Notes under the pieces: model-generated
What the model was told of the DNA's origin: nothing
Database searches by the model: none
Seen by the model: only the letters and a program-made list of their open reading frames with translations
Position numbers and translations under genes: made by a program
Source: Kitasatospora sp. NBC_00374
GTDB taxonomy: Bacteria; Actinomycetota; Actinomycetes; Streptomycetales; Streptomycetaceae
Length of the DNA stretch: 64,000 bases
Direction: 5' to 3'
NCBI RefSeq assembly: GCF_041434935.1
Contig: NZ_CP107964.1
Coordinates: 806,001-870,000 of the forward strand
Part shown: positions 47,655-55,403 of the stretch, piece after piece
How the letters are laid out: each line of letters opens with the position of its first letter
How positions within the stretch are numbered: the first letter of the stretch is position 1

Positions 47655-48701
47655 TCAGGAACGGGGGGCGGCGGTGCTGCCGCGGGCCACCAGGGTGGGC
47701 GTCAGGACGACCCGGCGGGGGGTGCCGTCCGGCCCGGCGATCCGGTCGAGCAGCAGGCGGACGCACTGTCTGCCCACCTCGTCGAAGTCCTGGCGGACGG
47801 TGGTGAGGGGCGTCGGGAAGTACTCGGCCTCGGCGATGTCGTCGAATCCGGCCACGCTGACGTCGCCGGGCACCGGGCGCCCCGCCTCCTGCAGGGCGCG
47901 CAGCACGCCGAGGGCCATCTGGTCGTTGGCGGCGAAGACCGCCGTCACCTCCGGGCGGGCGGCCAGTTCGAGGCCCGCGCGGTAGCCGGAGGCCGCGGAC
48001 CAGTCCCCGTACAGCACCGGCGGTGTCGGGGCTCCCGCGGTCTTCAGCGTGTGGTGCCAGGACTGCGCACGGCGGCGCGCGGGGTGGGAGTCGCGCGGGC
48101 CGGCCACGTGCCAGACGGTGCGGTGGCCGAGGCCGAGCAGGTGGGAGACGACGCTCCGGGCGCCGAGGGCCTGGTCGACGTCGACGGTGGGGTGGTGGTG
48201 GCCGCTCTCGCCGTCGGCGACCACCAACGGCATGCCGGAGGGCAGGCTGAGCGCGGGGGTGTCCAGGATCTGGGCCTCGATCAGGATGATGCCGTCGACC
48301 GACTGCACGGTCAGGCGCTCGAACGCCTCGCGGACGGCGCGCTCGGTCTGGGCCCGCACGCCGATGAGGTTGACCGAGTAGCCGGCCTCCTGGGCGGCGT
48401 CGGCGATGCCGGCGAGGGTCCTGGTGTTGCCGCACGCGGTGACGTCGAAGCTGATCACGCCGAGGACCCCGAACCGGCCGGTGACCAGCGCCCGGGCCGC
48501 GGTGTTGGGCCGGTAGCCGAGGATCTCCATCGCCGAGAGCACCCGCCGGCGGGTTCCCTCGTCGACGTTGTGGCGGTTGTTGGCCACCCGGGAGACGGTC
48601 TGGGAGGACACGCCCGCCATCGCCGCGACGTCCGCCATCGAGGGCCGGCCGCCGGGCGGACGTCGGCGCGCGGGCACGCTCTCCCGCGGTTGCACCGTCA
48701 T
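47655..48701 (-). CDS. LacI-family regulator (second of two paralogues)
   Basis: A 348-residue LacI/GalR regulator. The helix-turn-helix (DVAAMAGVSSQTVSRVANNR) is near residues 20-40; the hinge is NTAARALVTGRF and the sugar domain has LIEAQILDTPA, ADGESGHHHP and FAANDQMALGVLRAL. It is about as similar to the first LacI protein as recent paralogues are, with the same recognition helix. The ATG at 48701 is used because AAGGGG lies six bases upstream; an ATG at 48707 is possible. It follows the beta-galactosidase gene on the same strand but has its own operator-like site at 48772. Confidence 0.92.
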   Translation of the reverse strand: MTVQPRESVPARRRPPGGRPSMADVAAMAGVSSQTVSRVANNRHNVDEGTRRRVLSAMEILGYRPNTAARALVTGRFGVLGVISFDVTACGNTRTLAGIADAAQEAGYSVNLIGVRAQTERAVREAFERLTVQSVDGIILIEAQILDTPALSLPSGMPLVVADGESGHHHPTVDVDQALGARSVVSHLLGLGHRTVWHVAGPRDSHPARRRAQSWHHTLKTAGAPTPPVLYGDWSAASGYRAGLELAARPEVTAVFAANDQMALGVLRALQEAGRPVPGDVSVAGFDDIAEAEYFPTPLTTVRQDFDEVGRQCVRLLLDRIAGPDGTPRRVVLTPTLVARGSTAAPRS

Positions 48702-48771
48702 GCACATCCCCTTCGAACGCCCCGGACTCGTCGAACGCCCCGGAACCCGGCGGAGCACACTGTACCTGCCC

Positions 48772-48787
48772 ATGTTGGCGCGAACAC
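48772..48787 (+). promoter_or_regulatory. LacI-type operator-like site before the second lacI gene
   Basis: ATGTTGGCGCGAACAC is a near-perfect dyad (TGTTGGCGCGAACA reads almost the same on both strands). It is 71 bp upstream of the lacI start. Confidence 0.6.
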
Positions 48788-48821
48788 CGGCCCCCCGACG
48801 GGCGGCCACCGGCCGGCCCGG

Positions 48822-50573
48822 CTACTCCTCGGTCGGCCCGAGGTCCGGTGTCCCGCGCAGCTCGACGGTGCGTGCCGCGTGCGCGGCGTGCAGCTCCAGC
48901 ACGGTGATCTCGTTGGACCCCGGACGCAGGACGGCGCCGGGCAGGTAGAGCGCGCGCTGCGGCCCACGGGACCAGTGGCGGCCGAGGTGGAAGCCGTTGA
49001 CCCAGACGTTCCCCTTCGTCCAGCCCGGCAGGTGGACGAAGGTGTCCGCCACCGCGTCGAGATGGACGCTGCCGCGGTGGAAGGCCGGCCCGACGGGGGC
49101 GGCGGAGCGCTCCGCGAAGTCCAGCCCGTCGAGCGAGTGCAGCGGCAGGGCCCGGTTGGTCCACCCGGCCGGCTCGACGCCGTCGAGCAGGACCCGGCCG
49201 GGCAGACCCTTGCGATCGTGCAGCCCCTGCCCGTAGTTGACCCGGCCCTGGTTCTCGACCAGCAGCCGCAGCACGCTGCCCGCGCGCGGCACGGTGAACG
49301 CGATGGCCCGCTCGTGGTTCTCCCGCTCCAGGACGCCGACCGGCTGGCCGTCGACGAAGACCTGGGCCCGGTCGCGGACCGCCTCCAGCTCCAGCAGGAC
49401 GGGCCCGGCGGCGGGCAGCACCGTCTCGTAGAGCACGAAGCCGAAGTCCTGTCCGAGCTCTTCCATGGTCAGCGGCCGGTCGGACCGGACGGGGGTGCTC
49501 AGCGCGGGGAGGCCGTCGAACAAAGGGGCGGCCAGCGGCAGGGACACGGACGGGACGCCGATCTTCGCACCGCGGTCCGGGACCGGCTCCGCCGGGACGG
49601 GCGCGTGCTTGGCGATGACGCTGCGGAACGCCTCGAACTTCGCCGTCGGGTCGCCGGCCTCGTCGAGGGGCGCGTCGTAGTCGTAGGAGGTGACCGTGGG
49701 GCGGTAGGTGTGCTTGTCGTTCGCGCCGTTGGTGAACCCGAAGCTGGTGCCGCCGTGGAACATGTAGAGGTTGACCGAGGCCCCCGCGGCCAGCACCGAG
49801 TCCAGTTCCTCGGCCGCCCGGTCGGGGTCGCGGACCACGTGGTGGCCGCCCCAGCGGTCGAACCAGCCGATCCAGAACTCCGTGCACATCAGCGGGCCGG
49901 TCGGCCGGTGCGCGCGCAGGGTCGCCAGGCCCTGCGCGGAGCGGCTGCCGAAGTTGGCGGTGGCGAGGACGCCGGGGAGGGCGCCGCGCGCGAGGTCGGC
50001 CGGCTGGTCGCAGGTGAACAGCGGGACGTCGACGCCGTGGCGGCGCAGTGCCGCCGCGAGGTGCGCGAGGTGCGCGGTGTCGTCGCCGTACGCCCCGTAC
50101 TCGTTCTCCACCTGCACGGCGAGGACCGGTCCGCCGCGGGTGCCGAGGTGGCGCAGCAGCGGTGGCAGCAGGTGCCCGAAGTAGTCGTCGACGGCGGCGA
50201 GGTAGCGCGGGTCCTGGCTCCGCAGCAGGATGTCGGGTTCGGTGAGGAGCCAGGACGGCAGGCCGCCGCCCTCCCACTCGGCGCAGATGTAGGGGCCAGG
50301 GCGCAGCAGGACGTGGAGTCCTTCGGCGGCGGCGAGGTCGAGGAAGGCCGGCAGGTCGAGCCCGGCGTCCATCCGGAACTCGTCCCGGTTCGGCTGGTGG
50401 AGGTTCCAGGGGACGTAGGTCTCGACGGTGTTCAGGCCCATCAGGCGGGCCTTGTGCAGACGGTCCGCCCACTGGGCCGGGTGGACGCGGAAGTAGTGCA
50501 GGCCGCCGGAGATGATCCGGAACGGCTCGCCGTCGAGGCGGAAGCCCTCGTCGTCGATCTGCAGAACGGGCAT
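48822..50573 (-). CDS. GH35 beta-galactosidase, cytoplasmic
   Basis: A 583-residue GH35 enzyme without a signal peptide, so it acts inside the cell. The catalytic TIM barrel has ISGGLHYFRVHPAQW, ETYVPWNLHQP, RPGPYICAEWEGGG, the acid/base E158 in VENEYGAYG and the nucleophile E232 in CTEFWIGWF. The second half holds the beta-sandwich domains (GTSFGFTNGAND, WVNGFHLGRHWSRGPQ). It would split imported galacto-oligosaccharides to galactose. It is the last gene of the importer operon, following the binding-protein gene by about 110 bp with a long hairpin between. Confidence 0.92.
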   Translation of the reverse strand: MPVLQIDDEGFRLDGEPFRIISGGLHYFRVHPAQWADRLHKARLMGLNTVETYVPWNLHQPNRDEFRMDAGLDLPAFLDLAAAEGLHVLLRPGPYICAEWEGGGLPSWLLTEPDILLRSQDPRYLAAVDDYFGHLLPPLLRHLGTRGGPVLAVQVENEYGAYGDDTAHLAHLAAALRRHGVDVPLFTCDQPADLARGALPGVLATANFGSRSAQGLATLRAHRPTGPLMCTEFWIGWFDRWGGHHVVRDPDRAAEELDSVLAAGASVNLYMFHGGTSFGFTNGANDKHTYRPTVTSYDYDAPLDEAGDPTAKFEAFRSVIAKHAPVPAEPVPDRGAKIGVPSVSLPLAAPLFDGLPALSTPVRSDRPLTMEELGQDFGFVLYETVLPAAGPVLLELEAVRDRAQVFVDGQPVGVLERENHERAIAFTVPRAGSVLRLLVENQGRVNYGQGLHDRKGLPGRVLLDGVEPAGWTNRALPLHSLDGLDFAERSAAPVGPAFHRGSVHLDAVADTFVHLPGWTKGNVWVNGFHLGRHWSRGPQRALYLPGAVLRPGSNEITVLELHAAHAARTVELRGTPDLGPTEE

Positions 50574-50639
50574 GTGCTGCTGCTCCTGATGGGGTGTGGG
50601 CTGCTCGGTGAGGGTGGGCGGGGCGAGGGGGCCGGTCGC

Positions 50640-50682
50640 GGGCCGGCGGCCGTCGGGGCGTCCCCGCGACGGCCGCCGGCCC
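50640..50682 (-). terminator. Intra-operonic 16-bp hairpin after the binding-protein gene
   Basis: GGGCCGGCGGCCGTCG (50640-50655) pairs perfectly with its complement at 50667-50682. It lies between the binding-protein stop and the beta-galactosidase start, so it probably stabilises or attenuates the upstream message instead of ending the operon completely. Confidence 0.65.
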
Positions 50683-50686
50683 GGGG

Positions 50687-52030
50687 TCAGGGCGCGGTGA
50701 CCTTGAAGCCCTGCCGGCTGCCGTACTCGGAGATCCGGTTCTGCCAGGCGGTCAGGCCCGAGGAGAGGCCGCCGGCGCCGAAGCTCTGGCCGACGGTGTC
50801 CTTGAAGACGGAGTTGGCGTAGACCTGGTACGGGAGGAACTGCCAGCCGGGGCCGACGGAGGCGGAGGAGGCGGCGAAGACCTGGTTGGCCTGCTGGCCG
50901 CCGAGGGACTCCAGCGGCTTGTCGAGGAAGGCCGGGTCCTTGAGCAGGTCGGTGGTGGCCGGGAAGAGTCCGTTGGCGGAGAGCGACCGGACGGCCTCGG
51001 GGTCGGAGTTCAGCCAGGTGGCGAAGGCCGCGGCGGCCGCCTTGTGCCTGCTGGTGGTCGGTACGACGACGGAGGAACCGCCGTTCTCGGAGGTGACGTC
51101 GTCGCCGGCGTTCCACTGCGGCAGGGGGGCGGCGCGCCAGTCCTTGGCGGTGTCCGGGATGGTGCCGGCGAGGCTGCCGGGGGCCCAGGCGCCGGTGATC
51201 CACATGGCGTACTGTCCGGTGCCGAGCGACTGCCACCACTCGTTGGTCCAGCCCGGGGCCGCGTCGACGAGCTTGCGGTCGACCAGCGAGGTCCACAGGT
51301 CCGCGACCTTCCTGGCGCCCGGGTCCTGGAGGTCGACGGCGACGGAGGTGGCGTCCTTCTGCTGGAAGGGCCGGCTTCCGGCCTGCCACATCAGGCTGTC
51401 CAGGCCGCCCGCGTCGCCGGGGTCGATGGAGGTGATGAACCGCTTCGGGTCGGAGGCCTTGATCTTGACGGCGGCCGCCTCGAACTCGGCCCAGGTCCTG
51501 GGGGGTTCGATCTGCAGCGAGTCCAGGAGCTTCTTGTTGTAGAACATCACCATCGGGCCGGTGTCCTGGGGGATGCCGTAGATTCCGTCACCGACGGCGA
51601 CCTGGGCCCAGGCGGAGGGGGTGAACTTCGACCGGAGGTCGGCCGCGCCGTAGTCCTCGAGGTTCACGAGCCGCTTGGAGAGCGCGAACTCCGGCAGGGC
51701 GAAGTACTCGACCTGGGCGAGGTCCGGGCCGCCGCTGCCGGCCTTGACGGCCGTCTGGAGCTTGGTGTACTCGGCCGCGGACTGGCCGGCGTTGACGATG
51801 TCGACCTTGATCTGGGGGTGCTTCTGCTCGAACAGGGCAACGGTCTTGTCGAGGTTGGGAACCCAGCTCCAGAAGGTCAGGGTGGTCGGGGTCTCCAGGG
51901 CCTTCGACGGGTCGGCGGCCTCGGTGCCGGTGCCGGCGTCCGCGCCGCAGGCGGTCAGGGACAGCGCGATCGCGGCGGCCGACACGAGTGCGGGCAGGCT
52001 GCGGCGCGGGGTGGTGCGCGCACGGGTCAT
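50687..52030 (-). CDS. ABC transporter sugar-binding lipoprotein
   Basis: A 447-residue family-1 solute-binding protein. The signal peptide ends in the lipobox LTAC, so it is anchored outside the membrane. The mature protein has TLTFWSWVPNLDKTVALFEQ, GGPDLAQVEYFALPEF and YGIPQDTGPMVMFYNKKLL, typical of the CUT1 oligosaccharide-binding class. With the two permeases it would capture galacto-oligosaccharides released by the GH30 enzyme. Unusually it is the third gene of the operon; binding-protein genes normally come first. No ATPase gene is present, so a shared MsiK-type ATPase is expected. Confidence 0.9.
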   Translation of the reverse strand: MTRARTTPRRSLPALVSAAAIALSLTACGADAGTGTEAADPSKALETPTTLTFWSWVPNLDKTVALFEQKHPQIKVDIVNAGQSAAEYTKLQTAVKAGSGGPDLAQVEYFALPEFALSKRLVNLEDYGAADLRSKFTPSAWAQVAVGDGIYGIPQDTGPMVMFYNKKLLDSLQIEPPRTWAEFEAAAVKIKASDPKRFITSIDPGDAGGLDSLMWQAGSRPFQQKDATSVAVDLQDPGARKVADLWTSLVDRKLVDAAPGWTNEWWQSLGTGQYAMWITGAWAPGSLAGTIPDTAKDWRAAPLPQWNAGDDVTSENGGSSVVVPTTSRHKAAAAAFATWLNSDPEAVRSLSANGLFPATTDLLKDPAFLDKPLESLGGQQANQVFAASSASVGPGWQFLPYQVYANSVFKDTVGQSFGAGGLSSGLTAWQNRISEYGSRQGFKVTAP

Positions 52031-52088
52031 GGCGGGACTTCCTTGCTGGGGAGGCGGGTTCGTGGCCGGGCGGGGTGGTGACGGTCGG

Positions 52089-52988
52089 TCACTCCTTGGC
52101 GCTTCCGGCGGCCAGCCCGGACTGCCAGAAGCGCTGCAGGAAGAGGAAGGCGAGGACGAGCGGGACGATCGCCAGCACGCTGCCGGTGACGACCAGCGGG
52201 TAGAAGTTGACGGTGGTGGCGCCGCTGCCCGCCGCGCCGGTGGCCAGGCCGTTCCACTGGTTGAGGCCCACCGTGAGCGGGAACCACCGGGGGTCGCTGA
52301 GCACGATCAGCGGCAGGAAGTAGTTGTTCCAGGTGGCGACCAGGGCGAACAGCAATACCGTGACGAAGCCGGGGGCGAGCAGTCGCAGCGAGATGGTGAA
52401 GAAGGTCCTGAGCTCCCCCGCCCCGTCGATCCGGGCCGCTTCGAGCATGGAGTCCGGGACGGCCTCCCGGGCGTAGACCCGCATCAGGTAGACGCCGAAC
52501 GGGCTGACCAGGGAGGGCAGCAGCACCGCCCAGGGGGTGTCCACCAGGCCGGCCTTGCTGAACAGGAGGTAGGTGGGGACGGCGAGGGCCGTCCCGGGGA
52601 TGGTGACGGCACCGAGGACCAGCGCGGACAGGGCGGTGCGGCCGCGGAAGCGGTACTTGGCGAGCGCGTACCCGGCGGCGGTGGAGATGAAGGCCGCGCC
52701 GCCCGCGCCCACCACGGCGTACATCAGCGTGTTGGCGAACCAGCGCAGGTAGACGCCGTCGTCGTAGCCGAGGACGTCCCCGATGTTGTCGAAGAGGTGG
52801 AAGCCGTCGCCGAACCACAGTCCGAAGCTGGTCACCAGCGACCCGGAGTCCTTGGTGCTGGACATCAGGAGCCAGAACAGCGGCAACAGCGTGTACAGCA
52901 GCATCAGGCCCATGGCCACGGTGAGGGCGGTGCTGGAGCGTCGCCGGCGGCTCCGTCCTCCCGGCCCGGTGGTGGTCTTTCGGCTCAC
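52089..52988 (-). CDS. ABC transporter permease (MalG type)
   Basis: A 299-residue membrane permease with six helices. The EAA loop is EAARIDGAGELRTFFTI, which contacts the ATPase, and LLFALVATWNNYFLPLIVL is the usual last-helix signature of the CUT1 MalG/UgpE type. It starts inside the stop codon of the upstream permease gene (ATGA) and is 58 bp from the binding-protein gene downstream. Together they form the translocation pore for the oligosaccharide. Confidence 0.92.
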   Translation of the reverse strand: MSRKTTTGPGGRSRRRRSSTALTVAMGLMLLYTLLPLFWLLMSSTKDSGSLVTSFGLWFGDGFHLFDNIGDVLGYDDGVYLRWFANTLMYAVVGAGGAAFISTAAGYALAKYRFRGRTALSALVLGAVTIPGTALAVPTYLLFSKAGLVDTPWAVLLPSLVSPFGVYLMRVYAREAVPDSMLEAARIDGAGELRTFFTISLRLLAPGFVTVLLFALVATWNNYFLPLIVLSDPRWFPLTVGLNQWNGLATGAAGSGATTVNFYPLVVTGSVLAIVPLVLAFLFLQRFWQSGLAAGSAKE

Positions 52989-53935
52989 CGGCTCTGCTCC
53001 TTCCGCATCGACCGCAGCTGCACGGCGTACGCGACCAGCGCGGTCACGCCGCCGAGGACCACCGCGACGGCTGCCGAGTAGTTGAACTGCTGGCCGTTGA
53101 AGGCCAGGTTGAAGGCGTACATGTTGGGGGTGTAGCTGGTGGGGATCGCGCTCGGGGCGAGCGACTGCATGATGTTGGGTTCGTTGAAGAGCTGGAAGCT
53201 GCCGATGATCGAGAAGATGGTGGCCAGCATCAGGGCGGGCCGGACGGCGGGCAGTTTGATGCTCCAGGCCTTGCGGAACTCACCGGCCCCGTCCATCTCG
53301 GCCGCCTCGTACAGCTCCTCCGGCACGGTCCGCAGGGCGGCGTACAGGATGAGCATGTTGTAGCCGACGAACTCCCAGGTGACGACGTTGCCGATGGAGG
53401 CGAGGATCCACGACCGGCCCAGCAGATCCGGTACCCCGGTGCCGAGCGCGTCACCGATCTGGCGGATCAGCCCGAAGCGCCCGCCGTACAGGTAGCCCCA
53501 CATCAGGGAGGCCACGACGGCCGGGACGGCGTACGGGATGAAGACGCCGATCCGGAACAGCCCCGCCCAGCGCAGGCGTCCGCTGTCGATGGCCAGGGCC
53601 GCCAGCAGGGCGAGGCCGAGCATCACCGGCACCTGGACGAGCAGGAAGAGCGCGACCCGCCACAGGCCGGCCCGGAACAGCTCGTCCCCCAGGGCGCGGC
53701 GGTAGTTGTCCAGCCCGACGAAGACGTTCCCGCCGACCAGGCGCTCCTGGAAGAGGCTCAGGTAGGCCGCGTAGCCGAGGGGAGCGGCGATGCCGATCAC
53801 GAAGACGACCAGGAACGGTGCGAGGAAGACGTAGCCGAAAGCGCCACTGCCCCGGCGGCCGGGCCGCGGCGCGGGCCGGGACCGGCCGGTCGGTCGGACC
53901 GTGCCGGAGGGGGCGGAGGTTTGCAAGGTGCTCAC
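52985..53935 (-). CDS. ABC transporter permease (MalF type)
   Basis: A 316-residue permease with six helices (GYVFLAPFLVVFVIGIAAP in helix 1). The EAA loop is YEAAEMDGAGEFRKAWSI. It is the first gene of the operon permease-permease-binding protein-beta-galactosidase. The GTG at 53935 is used; AAGGG lies about ten bases upstream. A near-perfect 16-bp ATGTT-type operator is 30 bp upstream, where repression by a LacI protein would block transcription. Confidence 0.92.
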   Translation of the reverse strand: MSTLQTSAPSGTVRPTGRSRPAPRPGRRGSGAFGYVFLAPFLVVFVIGIAAPLGYAAYLSLFQERLVGGNVFVGLDNYRRALGDELFRAGLWRVALFLLVQVPVMLGLALLAALAIDSGRLRWAGLFRIGVFIPYAVPAVVASLMWGYLYGGRFGLIRQIGDALGTGVPDLLGRSWILASIGNVVTWEFVGYNMLILYAALRTVPEELYEAAEMDGAGEFRKAWSIKLPAVRPALMLATIFSIIGSFQLFNEPNIMQSLAPSAIPTSYTPNMYAFNLAFNGQQFNYSAAVAVVLGGVTALVAYAVQLRSMRKEQSR

Positions 53936-53965
53936 GGGACAGCCCTTCGCCGCGGATGCTTGCGG

Positions 53966-53981
53966 ATGTTTACGCCAACAT
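53966..53981. promoter_or_regulatory. LacI-type operator-like site before the importer/beta-galactosidase operon
   Basis: ATGTTTACGCCAACAT is a near-perfect palindrome (10 of 16 positions symmetric, including ATGTT/AACAT arms). It is 30 bp before the first permease start. Confidence 0.7.
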
Positions 53982-54277
53982 GAGGTTGGCGCCGAGTCTT
54001 GACCGCTGACACCCGGGGCGTCAAGCCAAAACACCCGCGCGACACCCCTTCGTCATGCGGATGCCGACAGACCAGGACGGAACGGCTGAATCACCGTCAA
54101 CCAGTCATGCCGGAAGCGCCGTCCACGCGACCTGGCATGCGCGGGAAGGGGTCGTTCGCATCCGCACGTGGGCCCGCACTCCCACCCCGGGCGCCGCTCC
54201 GGCCGCGGGGAGATGTCGGCCCGGTGAAGCTCTTGACGCGCGCCGCGCCCGGCCCCGACAATCTCGCTCCACCAACC

Positions 54278-54293
54278 GTGATTGCGCCAACAT
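54278..54293 (-). promoter_or_regulatory. LacI-type operator-like site before the broken lectin-domain gene
   Basis: On the minus strand ATGTTGGCGCAATCAC keeps the ATGTTGGCGC half of the site at 48772. It lies 141 bp upstream of the remnant signal-peptide codon. Confidence 0.5.
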
Positions 54294-54434
54294 GCTCGGG
54301 CCGCCCACCGGACGCCCCCACCCACCCGCCCCCACGTGTCCACGGCGTGACGTTCCCGCAGGCCGTCCACTCGCCTGTCGGAGTCGCAGCATGCGGCCCG
54401 GGCCGTCCCGCCCGGATCCACTCTCACGAGGTAC

Positions 54435-54760
54435 GTGACCACGCCCCAGAACAAGACCGCGCTGTTCGCGGCCCCGCTCGCCCTGCTGGTCGCCGTGCTC
54501 GGCGCCCGCCAGCCGGCGGGTGCCTCACCTTGAACGGCGGGTCCGCCGCGGACGGCGCGACCGTCGTCCAGAACTCCTGCGGCACCGACCCGTCCCAGCA
54601 GTGGAAGCTCCGGAGCACCGGCACCTACCGCACCGTGGTCTCCCAGCTCGGCGGCAAGCGCCTCGACGTGGCCGACCGGTCGACCGGCAGGGGCGCCGAA
54701 CTGCTGGTGTGGGCCTGCAGCGGCGGCGACAACCAGCAGTGGGCCCGCACCACCGCCTGA
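54435..54760 (+). pseudogene. Remnant of a secreted ricin-lectin-domain protein (frameshift and internal deletion)
   Basis: From the GTG at 54435 a 32-codon frame encodes a signal-peptide-like start (LFAAPLALLVAVLG) and stops at 54531. In another frame, from about 54518 to 54760, is most of a ricin/CBM13 repeat: GCLTLNGGSAADGATVVQ, QQWKLRST, QLGGKRLDVADRS and NQQWARTTA. The two halves join in a shifted frame, and a catalytic domain that would normally sit between them is absent. It resembles the C-terminal domains of the GH30 protein. I read it as a degraded secreted glycosidase. The ribosome site GAGG and an upstream LacI-type operator remain. Confidence 0.68.
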
Positions 54761-54774
54761 TCCGACCCTCGACC

Positions 54775-54807
54775 GCCGCCGCTCCCCCTGGACGTGGGAG
54801 CGGCGGC
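54775..54807 (+). terminator. Terminator after the lectin-domain remnant
   Basis: GCCGCCGCTCCC (54775-54786) pairs perfectly with GGGAGCGGCGGC (54796-54807). Confidence 0.75.
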
Positions 54808-55403
54808 CGAACGCCCCCTGCGGCACCGGGCCCACGGCCCACTGTCGGTTTGTGTTCGGTTATGTCGCCTGCCCCCCGAGCCGGCGAATCCGCCTCCAGG
54901 CGGGACCACGCCTCGGACACTCGCACCACCGGCGGGGCCCCGTCGGCACCGGATTCTCGGCCTCCACGACGCCACGGACCCGAAACGACCCCGACACATC
55001 CACACCTCGGGCGGATTCCCCGGCGCGCTCGCAAAACCGTCGCACGACGCCTTCCCCGCCACGCTCCAAGCGGCCCCCACCGTGCACCTGGGGGCCCACG
55101 ACAGGTCCCGTCGGTACAGGTTGCAGGGCGCCGAACGTCACAAGGGGGTCTCGGCTGCCGGATCCTCTTGACGCTGACCGTGTAACCGGAGTGTCATATG
55201 TCCCATCACGTTTGAACATGTTGAGTTCTGATCGCTTTTCCGGCAGCCCCTCCGACGAAGGAACGCCGGCCGAGCCGATCCGCCCGACACGTCGCACAGC
55301 TCCACCCGCACCAGGCAGGGGGCGGACACTCGCCCCCTCTGCTCCCCGCACCCCCAGACCGTGCGAGCGCCGCCCCTCGGCGCGAGCACAAAGGAGCGTC
55401 CTC
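54808..55403. other. Long upstream region of the AraFGH-like operon
   Basis: A stretch of about 600 bp with no convincing gene. It contains TTTGTGTTCGGTTATG near 54850, a T/A-rich segment, and the shared GTTTGANNATGTTGA site at 55210. The frames on both strands have low-quality composition and no ribosome sites. Confidence 0.55.
55210..55231 (+). promoter_or_regulatory. DeoR-like operator candidate upstream of the AraFGH-like operon
   Basis: The sequence from 55210 begins GTTTGAACATGTTGA and ends in TTCTGA. It shares GTTTGANNATGTTGA with the galK upstream site at 46200. It is 172 bp before the binding-protein start. Confidence 0.5.

Larger units (their letters stand above)
53936..54434. other. 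Regulatory region between the importer operon and a broken gene
   Basis: A 499-bp gap that holds two LacI-type operator-like sites (53966-53981 and 54278-54293), one for each divergent unit. I see no intact gene in it; the minus-strand frames here have poor codon statistics. Confidence 0.65.

Noticed and set aside
54852..55403. N-terminal extension of the AraF-like protein or separate gene upstream
   Set aside because: The open frame continues upstream, but a lipoprotein signal peptide and AAAGGAG site fix the start at 55404.
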